From contig NZ_JAUSTN010000008.1 in assembly GCF_030812875.1 (NCBI RefSeq), positions 1-64,000 of the forward strand: a stretch of 64,000 bases of DNA, written 5' to 3'. Under the pieces are notes generated by a model that saw nothing but the letters and a program-made list of their open reading frames with translations, had not been told where the DNA came from and made no database searches. A program made the position numbers and the translations under genes. Below are positions 46,001-53,727 of the stretch, in pieces (position 1 is the first letter of the stretch; each line of letters starts with the position of its first letter). This stretch comes from Peptoniphilus_B koenoeneniae. GTDB taxonomy: Bacteria; Bacillota; Clostridia; Tissierellales; Peptoniphilaceae.

Positions 46001-49000
46001 AATTTTTACACTTCCATCATTAAAGACAGTGATTTGCCATACTGTATTTGAAGCAACATACTTGTCCGGTGCAGTAGTTTCCTTAAGGGTATATCTGCCT
46101 GGGGCAAGGTTATTAAATAAAACTTCGCCATTAGTATCAGAAGTTCTAATAATTTTCTTATTAGTATTTGCTGCTTCTGTGAGTTCAAAGGATGCACCCT
46201 TTAGCTTTTCGCCTGTTAATTCATTAGTCTTAAGGATCTTGAATTGACCAGGTATATATTTTTTATTTATTAAGCCGACATCTTCTCTATATAAGCTTGG
46301 TATTTCCGGTCCTACTTGGTCAGATATTGCTTTGTTAAAGTTAGCACTGTTTATAAAGGCTGACCTTTGATAGTTTGGTCTTCCGTTATCCATATAGAAA
46401 GCTCTGGATAGGTTGATAAAATTATTTAAATCTGTAACTTTAAAAGTTTGTTCAACTAAGTATCCTTCACTGTATCTTCCGATTCTCGGCATTGTTATAG
46501 ATAGAGGACTGCTTTCGTAGATGCCTCCTGTGGTTTTTATTTGATTTGGATCATAGGTCAATGACACACCATTGCTGGAGTTTATTGTCATTTTTTTCTT
46601 ACCCGTTGCAGGATCTATTTCTGTTGGACCTATTGGTGTATGGTTTACCAAATAATAATTGTTCGGGTCTTGTTCCGGTCTTACACCGAAGGAAAGTGGC
46701 ATGTTATCATTTATAATGGCTCCATTGTCATATCTGATTCTTGGCTCAGTACGATATACCTTGACATCCATCAAGTCGAAGGCCGGTTTAACACCTATAC
46801 CTTCTTGGAAGGCTATAGAATAGCTTGGATTGTATCTCGTTGACATCCAGTTAAATGTCAATGTTCTGCCGTCGCCTGAATAGTTAGCTTCAGGGTTAAA
46901 GTATGCTATGGCTGTTATATACCAATCATCGCCTTGCTTATAGATATCTCTAAAATAATATGCTTGTGTCGGTCGAGTTTGTCTATCATAGGTATCATAG
47001 TAAGCTGTGATTTTTTGATTATCTATTTTGGGATTTCCCGTATTAATATCCATTCCGGGACCAACTTCAATTGTAAAATAATAATCTCCTGAGTTTTTGG
47101 CATAGAACTTGGAGGGTATTATACCCTTTATTTCAAGACTTGCTATAACATCTGCATTAGGTGCATTGCTATTAAATACATAGGTCAAAAGATTTGTCTT
47201 GTAATCAAAGTAGGGATCTGCTATATCTATTCCATCTTTGTTTTTAATCTTTGGAAAATCACTTGAATATTGTGTAAAGTCAAGGTTCTTGTCAAATTGA
47301 ATTTCAAATATTTGACCCGGCTTTGCATCGGCAATAGTTATGTCTGCATGGTACATTAGGGATTCAAACCTATAGGCTTCCCATACTCCCTTTTGTGTAC
47401 CCCAGCTGCTTGCCTTGTCTTCGTCAATTTCAAATCTTTGGCTTACATTGTTAATTGTAGCCTTAGTCTTGCTTTGCTCGTCTAGTGTTTTTTGAATGTC
47501 GTAATCTTCCCCAGCTATTGGGTCTCCAGTTCCTGTTGTATACTTAGGATTGTATGAAACTTCTCCCTTTTCATTGACTGTTACTTCAAAGTAAACCTTG
47601 GATTTTTCATAGCCTTCAGGGGCTTGAGTTTCTTCCAATATATAGGTTCCTGTTGGATATTCTCCAAAGTTAGCCTTACCAGCATCATCAGTAATCTTAG
47701 TTGCGATTGGGTTTCCATCTTTATCTTTTAAGGTAAATTCTGCTCCACCAAGTACATTTCTCTTTTTAGTTTTCTTTCCGTCTACCATAACCTCTGTAAC
47801 TTCGTCGCCAAATTTTGTTACCTCAATTGGGCTCTTTTTGAATTCTTCGTTAGTTACGGTAATAGTTGGTAGGTCTTTTTGGTCAGTGTTAGAGCTAAGA
47901 GTTTCATTTTGTCTAATTTTCGCATTGGTTGCAGTGTCCTTTTCTGTAAGCCAATCATAGGATACAGTTTTTGTGTCTGTATTACTTCCTACTTTAGCTT
48001 TAACCCTTACTAAAAATCCCCAATAATCTTTAAATCTTTCTTTTGGGAAGGTAATTTGATAACCGGTTGTTTTTCCAGTATAAGGATCTGCTGCTGTTAA
48101 GTTTTTACCTACGATTATATTATCGTGTTTTGCGTTTAGTACACTTCTTCCAAGACTTGGTATCTGTCCATCTACAGTTTGATTTTCCATTGCATTTCTT
48201 ACATATGGTCTTTGTCTGCCATTAACATCAAAGACAGCTACATCATTAATAGTTACGCCTGGAATGTCTATGTTTAATCTTGTATTTCTGTCAGTGTCAC
48301 CACCGCGTTGTTGGTCAAGGGCCTTTAGGTAAATGTAAAATTCTAAGTTTCCATTTTTATCGAGCTTGCCATAGTGCATAGCATTCATGTAGTCAGGATA
48401 ATTAGGATCTGCTATTGTTTCAGTTTTACCCAAACCTAAGTTAAGGCTAGCATTACTTCCACTTAGGCTGATCTTGCCGTCATTACTTATTTTGACATAC
48501 TTGTTTGCTTGATCTAATTTATAGCCATCTGGTGCTTTTGTTTCGATAAGTTGATAGTCATCTGGCACTATATTTGTAAATACTGCCTCGCCATTTGCAT
48601 CTGTAGTTACTTCAATATCTGCCTTCCATAACTTAAATCTTGCACCTGCTAGTCCCTTTCCGGTCTTGCTGTCGACTTTTTTAATTTTAAAGGTAACAGG
48701 ATTTTGTTCTTTCGCTGTTATTAAAGTGTTTCTTATTAGTTGATCATTATAATCAGGTCTATAGTAGTTGGCATTTTCTACATATTTATAATTTGTTCCA
48801 TTAATATTAACAGTTCCTGTAGGCAGAGTTTGTTCTATTTTATGGTCTATATTAGTTGCATTGCCGTTTTCATCAATGTCCCAATATTTTACGTTTGGAA
48901 TAGTGACTAATCTCTCAGTTTTATCTTTGCTTAGTTCTTCTTCTGCAAGGTCTACTGAACCTAAAGTTGTATTAGGGTCATTAGTTGCAACTGCCTTTAT

Positions 49001-51463
49001 AGTTTGTGCAGGCATTTTACGGTGTGCTTGGTCTACAGGCAGGTTCCAAATTTGAGTTACATATAGGTCCCTATACTTGGATATAGAAACTCCATTTAAA
49101 TTGTAGTCCTCTTTCGTATTTGGGTTTTGTAAATCTGTGTCGTATTCATAAACAGCAATTGTACCGGGATCTTGTTGTGCTTCAGGGTTTGTTCCTTCAG
49201 CTGGAATGTTTCCATTAAGATCCGTTACACCTTGCTTTACAACCATTTTTCCATTTGTATCTAAGCCGTAAACTGCCATTTGTGAATTATTAATGGTTTG
49301 ATTTTGGCTAAACTCTCTATTTGCTAGTGGTAGTTTGCCGTCATCCCCTGTTGATACTGCATCTGTTACAGTCCATTTAGCTTTATCTGCCTTTGCAAAT
49401 TCTCCAAGAATTGTAGTTCTGTTGTTCATACCTACTCTATTTGGAGTTGCTTGTCCAATTGCGTTTTGATTATATGCATCTTCTGCTACAAATCTTTTTG
49501 CTCCGACTTTAACCTTGCCAGCCTTATCTCTTTTATTTGTAAGTATTGCAGAAAAATCCATCATGTAGGCTGCCTGTTTATTTGTGACAGGTGTGTAGAA
49601 ATTATATGTTATTTCTTTTATGCCCGCTGCTACTTCATGATGTTTTGAGTCAACTATTCCAAAGGCATCAGAAAGTTGGTCTGTTAGACCAAGATTGCTT
49701 TTATCCTCAATTTCTCCAAGACCAGATCCCTTAACTGTTGTAAAGTTTGCCTTATAACCAAGGCCTTGCAAATCTTGATTTGATAGAACTTTAATTGTCC
49801 AATTATATCCTGCTAATTCTCCTTTTTCGATTACAGGCCTTGCCCAACCATCTATATCCACCTTATAGTCTTCTATTGTTCCCGGGTCTATAATTTTTTC
49901 TACATCTTTTCTACCAGGTTCAATAATTTGATTAGTTACAATACCATACTTATTTACCTTAGTAGGGATTAGGTCTTTAGGTGCTTTTACTCCGAGGCCT
50001 GATACCTTATTTGTTACTGTAAATGTTCCGTCAGAATCTAAAGTAATTTTAGTCGGATTGTAATCTACAGGTATATCTAAAGGTACTTGGATATTGTCGT
50101 TAATTTCTTTTGTTATCGTGTAAATTATAGTATTATCTTGTGGATTGTATTGAGGTGTTGCTATAGTTTCATTGTTATGAATGATAGGCTTTATTACAGT
50201 TCCTTCATTTACTTTTAACTTGTCATCTAAATGAATTTTAAAAAATTGTCCCGGTTGGATAGCTCCCGCTTTATTTGATGTTTCAAAACGTGTTATTATA
50301 TGAAACTTTTTGCCTTCTAATTTTAAGCCTGATTGTTCTGACCCAACTGCTTGTCTTGAAAACTCTTCAGACATTTCAAGTCCTTCATTTGAACCTTCTA
50401 ATGGTCCTGCTGACCTAAAGGCAGATCTAAATAAGGCTGAGCTTACTGGTTTCTGATTTATTCCAGGAAGTTGAACTTTTGTAAGTCCTGCTTCAAGTTC
50501 TTCTATTGTAAGCTCATCTTCATGTCCAAATTCATTCCCAAAACCTTTAAGAGGATTAAGCAAATTTAAGCCAAAGGGATCTATGCCTTCTTGTTCATTC
50601 CCAAGAATTGGATCAAAAAGGTTTGATTTTATATCCCCATTTTGCCCTTTCGTTAATTTTTCTATTAACTCTGGTGCTTTTTCCTTTGCTGTAAGTTCTT
50701 GAGAATTTTCTTCTATTTTATTTTCTTGATTTTGTGAAAAATTTTCCGATTCTTTGGAAGTTTCATTGTTATTATTTAAAAGATCCTCTATTTCTTCTTT
50801 TTTATCTTCAGGAGATTGTCCTTCAATTAAAAGATTTTGGGGGTTTTCTTTTAATTCATTTGATTTGTTATCCAAAACTTGGATATTGATATTTATATCA
50901 TTTAGATAAGGTGCAGAAAGGGTCAGTGTGCCTGAGCCCGGTTCCAGATAAGATTTTGATTTTATATTTTCTTTTACACTTATAATTTTGTCTTTGATAA
51001 GTTCTGTATAACCCAAGTGGAAAGTTTGTCCGTTTGAGTTTGTAACTTCTACTAATAAATTGGAGAGATCGAGTTTTTCGCCTTTTTGGTAGATAGTTTT
51101 GCCTGGATCTACCAATCTCCACGCTATGTAGTCCTTTTTTACAGGGTCAGGCTTTTCTTTAGGAATTATTGTCTTTTTTTCTTCAATTGGAGCTGACGGC
51201 CCTCTTTGATTTTCTTTAGTGTTTTTATTTTCTTCGATTCCTTGATTTTGTTGATTTTCTTCATTTTCTTGATAAATTAGAAGATCATTTTTCCCAGGAG
51301 TTTTAGGCGCAGATTGCCCCTCTTCATCGATTATAAGGTCTTTAGACACCGGTCTTTTATTCATTTCATAATTATTTGCACTTACATTTAAGGGGGCAAA
51401 TACATCCATGATAATTAATGCTGCCAACAAAAAGCTTATAACTCTCTTCGATACTTGTTTCAT
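37085..51463 (-). CDS. Giant LPXTG-like (YPSTGG) surface protein, predicted pilus-tip adhesin
   Basis: 4,792 residues in one unbroken frame. Signal peptide 1-29. Residues about 30-330 are a low-complexity Glu/Asn/Gln/Lys-rich stalk. At about 340-900 and between later modules are blocks with Ig-like adhesin character (FKIHLDDKLKVN; FDLKLSDNISLNG). Ten SpaA/Cna-B-like modules start near 925, 1210, 1738, 1846, 2171, 3216, 3595, 3855, 4295 and 4418, each with an E-box such as YQLIETKAPDGY. Residues about 2564-3205 hold two InlB B-type repeats and six repeats of about 75 residues ending in MPA..V.I.A.F. The C-terminus has YPSTGG, a membrane helix and RKRR. As first gene of the pilus operon it occupies the position of tip adhesin RrgA. 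The ligand is unknown. AGGAG precedes the ATG. Confidence 0.88.
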   Translation of the reverse strand: MKQVSKRVISFLLAALIIMDVFAPLNVSANNYEMNKRPVSKDLIIDEEGQSAPKTPGKNDLLIYQENEENQQNQGIEENKNTKENQRGPSAPIEEKKTIIPKEKPDPVKKDYIAWRLVDPGKTIYQKGEKLDLSNLLVEVTNSNGQTFHLGYTELIKDKIISVKENIKSKSYLEPGSGTLTLSAPYLNDININIQVLDNKSNELKENPQNLLIEGQSPEDKKEEIEDLLNNNNETSKESENFSQNQENKIEENSQELTAKEKAPELIEKLTKGQNGDIKSNLFDPILGNEQEGIDPFGLNLLNPLKGFGNEFGHEDELTIEELEAGLTKVQLPGINQKPVSSALFRSAFRSAGPLEGSNEGLEMSEEFSRQAVGSEQSGLKLEGKKFHIITRFETSNKAGAIQPGQFFKIHLDDKLKVNEGTVIKPIIHNNETIATPQYNPQDNTIIYTITKEINDNIQVPLDIPVDYNPTKITLDSDGTFTVTNKVSGLGVKAPKDLIPTKVNKYGIVTNQIIEPGRKDVEKIIDPGTIEDYKVDIDGWARPVIEKGELAGYNWTIKVLSNQDLQGLGYKANFTTVKGSGLGEIEDKSNLGLTDQLSDAFGIVDSKHHEVAAGIKEITYNFYTPVTNKQAAYMMDFSAILTNKRDKAGKVKVGAKRFVAEDAYNQNAIGQATPNRVGMNNRTTILGEFAKADKAKWTVTDAVSTGDDGKLPLANREFSQNQTINNSQMAVYGLDTNGKMVVKQGVTDLNGNIPAEGTNPEAQQDPGTIAVYEYDTDLQNPNTKEDYNLNGVSISKYRDLYVTQIWNLPVDQAHRKMPAQTIKAVATNDPNTTLGSVDLAEEELSKDKTERLVTIPNVKYWDIDENGNATNIDHKIEQTLPTGTVNINGTNYKYVENANYYRPDYNDQLIRNTLITAKEQNPVTFKIKKVDSKTGKGLAGARFKLWKADIEVTTDANGEAVFTNIVPDDYQLIETKAPDGYKLDQANKYVKISNDGKISLSGSNASLNLGLGKTETIADPNYPDYMNAMHYGKLDKNGNLEFYIYLKALDQQRGGDTDRNTRLNIDIPGVTINDVAVFDVNGRQRPYVRNAMENQTVDGQIPSLGRSVLNAKHDNIIVGKNLTAADPYTGKTTGYQITFPKERFKDYWGFLVRVKAKVGSNTDTKTVSYDWLTEKDTATNAKIRQNETLSSNTDQKDLPTITVTNEEFKKSPIEVTKFGDEVTEVMVDGKKTKKRNVLGGAEFTLKDKDGNPIATKITDDAGKANFGEYPTGTYILEETQAPEGYEKSKVYFEVTVNEKGEVSYNPKYTTGTGDPIAGEDYDIQKTLDEQSKTKATINNVSQRFEIDEDKASSWGTQKGVWEAYRFESLMYHADITIADAKPGQIFEIQFDKNLDFTQYSSDFPKIKNKDGIDIADPYFDYKTNLLTYVFNSNAPNADVIASLEIKGIIPSKFYAKNSGDYYFTIEVGPGMDINTGNPKIDNQKITAYYDTYDRQTRPTQAYYFRDIYKQGDDWYITAIAYFNPEANYSGDGRTLTFNWMSTRYNPSYSIAFQEGIGVKPAFDLMDVKVYRTEPRIRYDNGAIINDNMPLSFGVRPEQDPNNYYLVNHTPIGPTEIDPATGKKKMTINSSNGVSLTYDPNQIKTTGGIYESSPLSITMPRIGRYSEGYLVEQTFKVTDLNNFINLSRAFYMDNGRPNYQRSAFINSANFNKAISDQVGPEIPSLYREDVGLINKKYIPGQFKILKTNELTGEKLKGASFELTEAANTNKKIIRTSDTNGEVLFNNLAPGRYTLKETTAPDKYVASNTVWQITVFNDGSVKIVETSVSGSGQMHEGTKDIIITLPVTNRPVGTNFQVFKKDGDGKPLGGAKFKITKQVKPGETGYTDEKTSDEKGVVNFDPNLTEGTYIIEETLAPDGYKKLDKKWVLVIDKKGNKKVYNYREQSGQTNTLNSILEKDGVNWVDVAGRSLDGWNLYDNRRTGWTGNYPTPFKMGTRIVAINRTEKYVIQRYVLNPEGADIKATSATIHREKPEYPNMDWFNGNAQANIDYQVFELDKPVTGQISDIRLAEYNPTNITNSVTVSKDESHYGETRMKLNLPAMTKPVVIDIKVPYTSENGGVGTGMDWTENGTIYWKSDFYERADIIKESGPVKEQSTGIQGSYISDNSLEVTNDSKTYDFKIKKYKEGEPGTLIEGAIFKLTGPDDSGEARTMTTGSDGMISFDKLKPGTYKLTEEKPAPGYKKVDTNWIVTVGKDGKTFIKEDNTQNEPGQGQPVQARASFTIGRDGDYVLNESNLQLSEILKFPVGEEKLKAESGFNELSFKEKVDAIYGTSLFERMFPNGVVLRETTSLMAKSASSNDGLEIGEEIVPGAQRTESDWEVVDHENRSRNRAGKLSASYSETKITAINKVDKRFRQVFLIKDAEFLYRANVQFYREPERYKYNLRYNDGTILRIYKVANGSTLDNPINKNDVTSTNSPANINGSKKIESGPDKGKDKPGRISAYLERTKDGYIGPYYIEIETSYDPSKGVGIGLDYIYGSYSGDRDWIKDSYVNENDINYKHLITINPSTGGSVTSSVSYEEKGKQVNLNITPDPGYQWTGTTVTDKAGNVISRDQFSFLMPDKDVIVTSTFEQTTQDVTIYFDPGVGGSGTMPSQTVPKGNYKLPDCTFTPPQGKEFKAWSLAGVEHKPGDTINVIANITLTALWKDKTVAPSTVTITFDGNGGQWHMDPKTVDRGSLYELPGCSFIAPDKTKEFDAWSINGVRKNPGDKITVNDNIIVKALWKNKAAPQPTEYTITSFTGTGGSVTADKQKAAENGQVTLTVNTNAGYTLERIWLEDSGGTEIQEVNISSKSFTMPAKDVVIKATFKEIPKTQFDITVEQTSGGNVTIDGNKTKAVEGEEIIVKVTPQQGYEVGQVTLNKQPILLQNGQYKFKMPAYNVKIRATFNPISYQTYAINIDGDSTKGSISVDDPANRTARAGQTVKFTVKANPGYKVKTVEITKPGSRDPLNTLVFNGKTGTFIMPAQAVYIKVTYEDYTPPAGTYLVTIGTGISGGTFEVDPSEAKAGEKIRLTVLPKQGYKVNSYKVTTAQGGVNVPIESDDQGLYFTMPKADVSVNGIFDWVGTNTGAYDVKLSPTEHGSLSANFSKANAGDEIYITAKPDKDYAIDSLTVTKDDGTTVELKGNKFTMPASAVTVTAKFKEVGEEIPQNGFAGIPNKQIGIEPKILKKNHKNQPLAGGVFTIRKAKDKTYKTFDENFGTITALSNEKGEVIFKENGKNLVLPKGYYLLEEIQAPLGYKKPQAPWQIEVYEENGQLKARYNGPDDTPSNFIKTASAEDKSQVTTVEGIKYKSRMIYINPQSKTYIQRIFIDTRKANSDIVNLQINPVDKREEVDTAGELPRTITQGVKTAYRSTYKIANPKATYTEDDINDILKLYDLSKPDVSMINTARWRPFDWGFDEDQLNLKKSVYYIDVEGFYDDKIIDEKNGEIKINFDFYKGERKFQQANKDGNGGIKWEDVFHGSYQQGNKNLGLSGKNPGDKYDRSLGKEGGRIEPALTDENKIARATTNISIKNLYSSDAIKHIPQEGMTILNDEETYNVTFSKHGQDDPKEGINSEAVTKRRLEGAVFKLEKARGTSWDDVDKSYVASAFNGYFGFRGLGTGRYRLIEVKAPEGYAPIKEPLLYFTIETVSITSGQLANPKTGRNVDINAVDFIFPKVENGQVTLEDKAYKFKELDMVVPETGKTIKISEASNIDMTSTEVVNPVTNEKVKLKDLSIGFDKNATTGKYESIYKLSEIQIVPKANGYISLEYDKANGVYQYVPEKSTNEKDGKLIDFVTSATAKNMGKIVNTKPGKGQVKIKKIDQAGNPIVATKLKPGAVFKVTNEANTVTKTGTVNAEGIAEIDNLPIGHYTLEEVTSPNGYINTNQVWHFTVGGKDLDPYEGDIQATGTDISSKIRVESSELKVLRPDPKDAEKYKNEGNSVIRPHTGQSLEFSNKFKLAENAKINPGDYFDLKLSDNISLNGIFVDSTESLDLFADGVGTIAKATYDKDKKTIRYVFTDYAKTYTMVEFTNKLIAFIDLYKVKTSQNNIKVGLGTGTDTSKYKNIKLVYDLAIESRTLYGNNLNMTSKIVSYDPNTGDFVHYYYINRNKTSNTGCDFYYYPNQDVKDLEIRYIKLKNNADVSTDMPESFGLDETSNNLEISRVMRSRTLLRVNEREDLNFTGGIGKGDSYIIKVTGRVAGEDKTAYGGAGELKAVYSDGGTVKVSRWDKVYSFKNEAVTKADFTISAVNPDNMIKLKKKNQDDLALAGAQFKLEKKDLSNKWNATGDLRNSDATGLVTFKNLDPGEYRIVETLAPKGYEAIEGPLVEFRVDKDGRIYRKVPVRNDKGEIVKENDVIKTVEVEEPGIVPIEIVNKKGNLIKFKKVDGVDKTGLEGAEFEVYYKDKDKDNEGKTVEYSNKNIKLYEKKNANGDVVERRVLKAGEVPPKGFTEVQVFTSGKDGELSFYVYDNGFYALKEIKAPKGYTKIPGFIKEFKLEKGEIKVFDKDYVKPKESNLVKGLQSMLTSETINVDKTNNTFAQRLVINPNHTSLTFDEYDTHLRLYVDDWNLEDSYKHIKVAVLDKGKTIDSLKETDFKSLAPSNYNLSTDNNPLRYQLKAMHRSDQDYTRPNPKGSNLITDKALVVDIVGKLNNTSATTADLKVDVYNNAAGKMIDQVTCKLDLAEKPPTKGDYVTPTTDTTKSSLMEIENRKAEYPSTGGMGTIAFTLGGVVLMSIAGILYYRKRRMTYE

Positions 51464-51493
51464 TTCCTTATCTCCTAATTTATAATATATTTT

Positions 51494-51536
51494 GTTTCAT
51501 ATTTAAAATAGTTTAATTTAATAGTTTCATATTTAA
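51494..51536. repeat. Two direct repeats upstream of the pilus operon
   Basis: GTTTCATATTTAA occurs at 51494-51506 and again at 51524-51536, 30 bases apart (about three helical turns). They are 31-73 bases upstream of the giant gene's start and could be tandem regulator sites. Confidence 0.4.
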
Positions 51537-51746
51537 TAATTTTATTTAGAAATATTATATTCCTTATTTATTTTTTTATCAATACTAATTTAGTGATTAT
51601 TTAAGTAAAGATTTCTTTAATAATTTAATTATTTAAAAACCCTGAATCTTTAAAGGTTTATAGGCTTTTCTTTTTATTTTAAAATTTAAAAATAAATTTA
51701 TAAAAAATATTTTTATTGACTTTTTTTATAAATTTATTTACAAAAA

Positions 51747-51773
51747 ACAACCAAGAAAATTAATCTTGGTTGT
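51747..51773 (-). terminator. Terminator of the YitT-family gene
   Basis: ACAACCAAGA (51747-51756) pairs with TCTTGGTTGT (51764-51773), followed by T on the minus strand. Confidence 0.85.
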
Positions 51774-51814
51774 CTTTTTATTTTTTTTGTAAAATTTATT
51801 ATTATCTATACATC

Positions 51815-52705
51815 TTATTGAATTTCTATTTTTTTAAATCCGCTTCCCTGTATCTCCACAGTTTCACAAACTGTTACAAAGGCATGGGGATCTATAGCTT
51901 TTATAAAGTTTTTAATTTTTACCAGTTGTAGGGGTGTTGCTATACAATAGATTAATTTTAATTTTTTGTGTTTATAGGCTCCTTCTGCATCTATTAAGGT
52001 TACTCCTCTTGAAATTTTATGTTGGATCATGTCTGTTATTTCTTCGTATTTTGAAGAAATTATTAAAATTTGCTTTTGTTTTCCAACTCCTAAGTGAATT
52101 TTATCTACAAGGCTGTAGGCTATAATATAGGCTACAAGGGTATATAAGGCTCTGTCTATGGAAAATATATAAGCTGATGCTCCTATGACCGCTCCATTTA
52201 AGGCAAGAAGGCCTGTTCCTATGTTTATATTGTAGTATTTTTTTGCAATGGCTCCTATAATGTCAAAGCCGCCTGTAGATGTTCCATATCTAAAGGTGAT
52301 TCCATTTCCCACTCCTGATAAGATTCCTCCAATTACGCAAGCTAAAAATGGATCTTTTGTAATGGCAAAGTCGTGGGGAAAAATGCCTGTAAGCACATAT
52401 ACATAAAAGGTTGTAAAAAGTGTAGAAAGAATTGTAAAAAATATAAATTCTTTGCTAAGCATTATTAAACCTATTATTAAAAGGGGCAAATTCAAAACAA
52501 GAACTAAAAGGGAAAGTCTTATTCCCGTTACGGATTCTATAAGTACACTTATTCCGTTTACTCCCCCTGAAATCATGTGATTGGGCCTTAAAACCAATAC
52601 AAATGATATTGTTACAAAAAGACAACCTATTAAAACCGCAAAAAATTTAGAAATAAAAGTTTGCTTGAAAATTTTTTGTTCCAGGGTTTTTAATCCCTTA
52701 TCCAT
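51815..52705 (-). CDS. YitT-family membrane protein (DUF161 + DUF2179)
   Basis: 296 residues. Five or six membrane helices fill about 20-200 (conserved GGVNGIS and GTSTGGFDIIGAI). A cytoplasmic DUF2179 domain follows at about 215-292 (ISRGVTLIDAEGAYKHKK). YitT proteins are widespread in Firmicutes and of unknown transport function; the DUF2179 domain resembles nucleotide- or ligand-binding regulatory domains. The frame opens at 52717, but GGGAGG lies four bases before the ATG at 52705. The stop is followed by a strong terminator ahead of the pilus operon. Confidence 0.85.
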   Translation of the reverse strand: MDKGLKTLEQKIFKQTFISKFFAVLIGCLFVTISFVLVLRPNHMISGGVNGISVLIESVTGIRLSLLVLVLNLPLLIIGLIMLSKEFIFFTILSTLFTTFYVYVLTGIFPHDFAITKDPFLACVIGGILSGVGNGITFRYGTSTGGFDIIGAIAKKYYNINIGTGLLALNGAVIGASAYIFSIDRALYTLVAYIIAYSLVDKIHLGVGKQKQILIISSKYEEITDMIQHKISRGVTLIDAEGAYKHKKLKLIYCIATPLQLVKIKNFIKAIDPHAFVTVCETVEIQGSGFKKIEIQ

Positions 52706-52797
52706 ATATCCTCCCATGTTATCTATAAATTTTTCATTTCATGAAAACTCACGTTTTATTATTTTACCAATATTTAAATTTTCGTCAAGAAAATATT

Positions 52798-53649
52798 TTA
52801 ATTTTTTACGGAAACATTGCCCTTGATTTTATGGGCATTGCAAGCTATTTCAATTTTGTTTTTCCTAAATTCCTTTACTATCTCTTCTCTCAATTCCGAT
52901 AGAGTGTCAAAATTTGTATCCACATCCTTGGTCCAAATGGTAGTCCTTAAATTAATCCCATCAAGAGTAAGCTTATTTATATAAACTTTTACAAAATCGG
53001 ACTTTTTGTCATTTCCCAAGGGACTCTTTGGATCTATAACGTTGGCATGGCTTTGAACCAGATTTACAATTATAGCCTTGGCTTTTTCTATATCACTTTC
53101 AAAAGTAATCATAACATCTAAAAAGCCACCACTTTTTAATTCAATCATATTGGAATTTTCAAGAGTTTCCCTATTCATAACTGCATTTGGTATTATAAGC
53201 CTTGAATTGGTAAAGGTGCGAATTATTGTATGTCTTAAAGTTATATCTTCAACATAGCCTGTTATGTCGCTGTTTATTAAAGTTATCCTGTCGCCAACTT
53301 CAAAGGGTCTAAATAGAGAAATCATAAAGCCTGCTATTAAATCTTCCAAAGATTTTTGAAAGGCAAAGGCCAAGACTGCAATTATAAGAGATGAACTCAT
53401 AAGTATGCTGCCGGATAATTCCTTAAAGCCCTTAAAGTTTGACCCTATTTTAAAGACCATAAAGACAACTATAAGGCCCTTTATAAGGGTGTTTAAAAAT
53501 TTGAAACCTATTTTGTTGGTCTTTTTTAATTTTCTAAATAAATAATCTACAATTTTTGTAAGTAAAAAACCTATTATTAAAGTTAAAATTATTGAAAGCA
53601 CCATGAAAATAAGTTTATTTTCTTGTGTTTCTTTGATAATGTTTCCCAT
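52798..53649 (-). CDS. MscS-family small-conductance mechanosensitive channel
   Basis: 283 residues. Three N-terminal helices end in the pore-lining one, with the MscS core SSLIIAVLAFAFQKSLEDLIAG and the beta-domain start RPFEVGDRITL. IPNAVMNRETLENSNM matches the cytoplasmic domain. It opens on membrane tension to release solutes at osmotic downshock. AAGGAAA precedes the ATG. It lies 92 bases upstream of the YitT gene without a clear terminator, so the two may be cotranscribed. Confidence 0.92.
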   Translation of the reverse strand: MGNIIKETQENKLIFMVLSIILTLIIGFLLTKIVDYLFRKLKKTNKIGFKFLNTLIKGLIVVFMVFKIGSNFKGFKELSGSILMSSSLIIAVLAFAFQKSLEDLIAGFMISLFRPFEVGDRITLINSDITGYVEDITLRHTIIRTFTNSRLIIPNAVMNRETLENSNMIELKSGGFLDVMITFESDIEKAKAIIVNLVQSHANVIDPKSPLGNDKKSDFVKVYINKLTLDGINLRTTIWTKDVDTNFDTLSELREEIVKEFRKNKIEIACNAHKIKGNVSVKN

Positions 53650-53727
53650 TTTTATAATTTCCTTTTTATTATAGGTTTAGTTTATAACAGTTTAGGTTTT
53701 TTTACAATTACAAGAGTTATTTACAAG

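Larger units (their letters stand above)
51464..51814. other. AT-rich gene-free region upstream of the giant adhesin gene
   Basis: Apart from the YitT terminator and the direct repeats listed separately, it is very AT-rich (long A/T runs). It must contain the pilus promoter; several TATAAT-like hexamers occur, so none is chosen. A weak AAACC/GGTTT hairpin near 51640 may be a second terminator. Confidence 0.5.
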
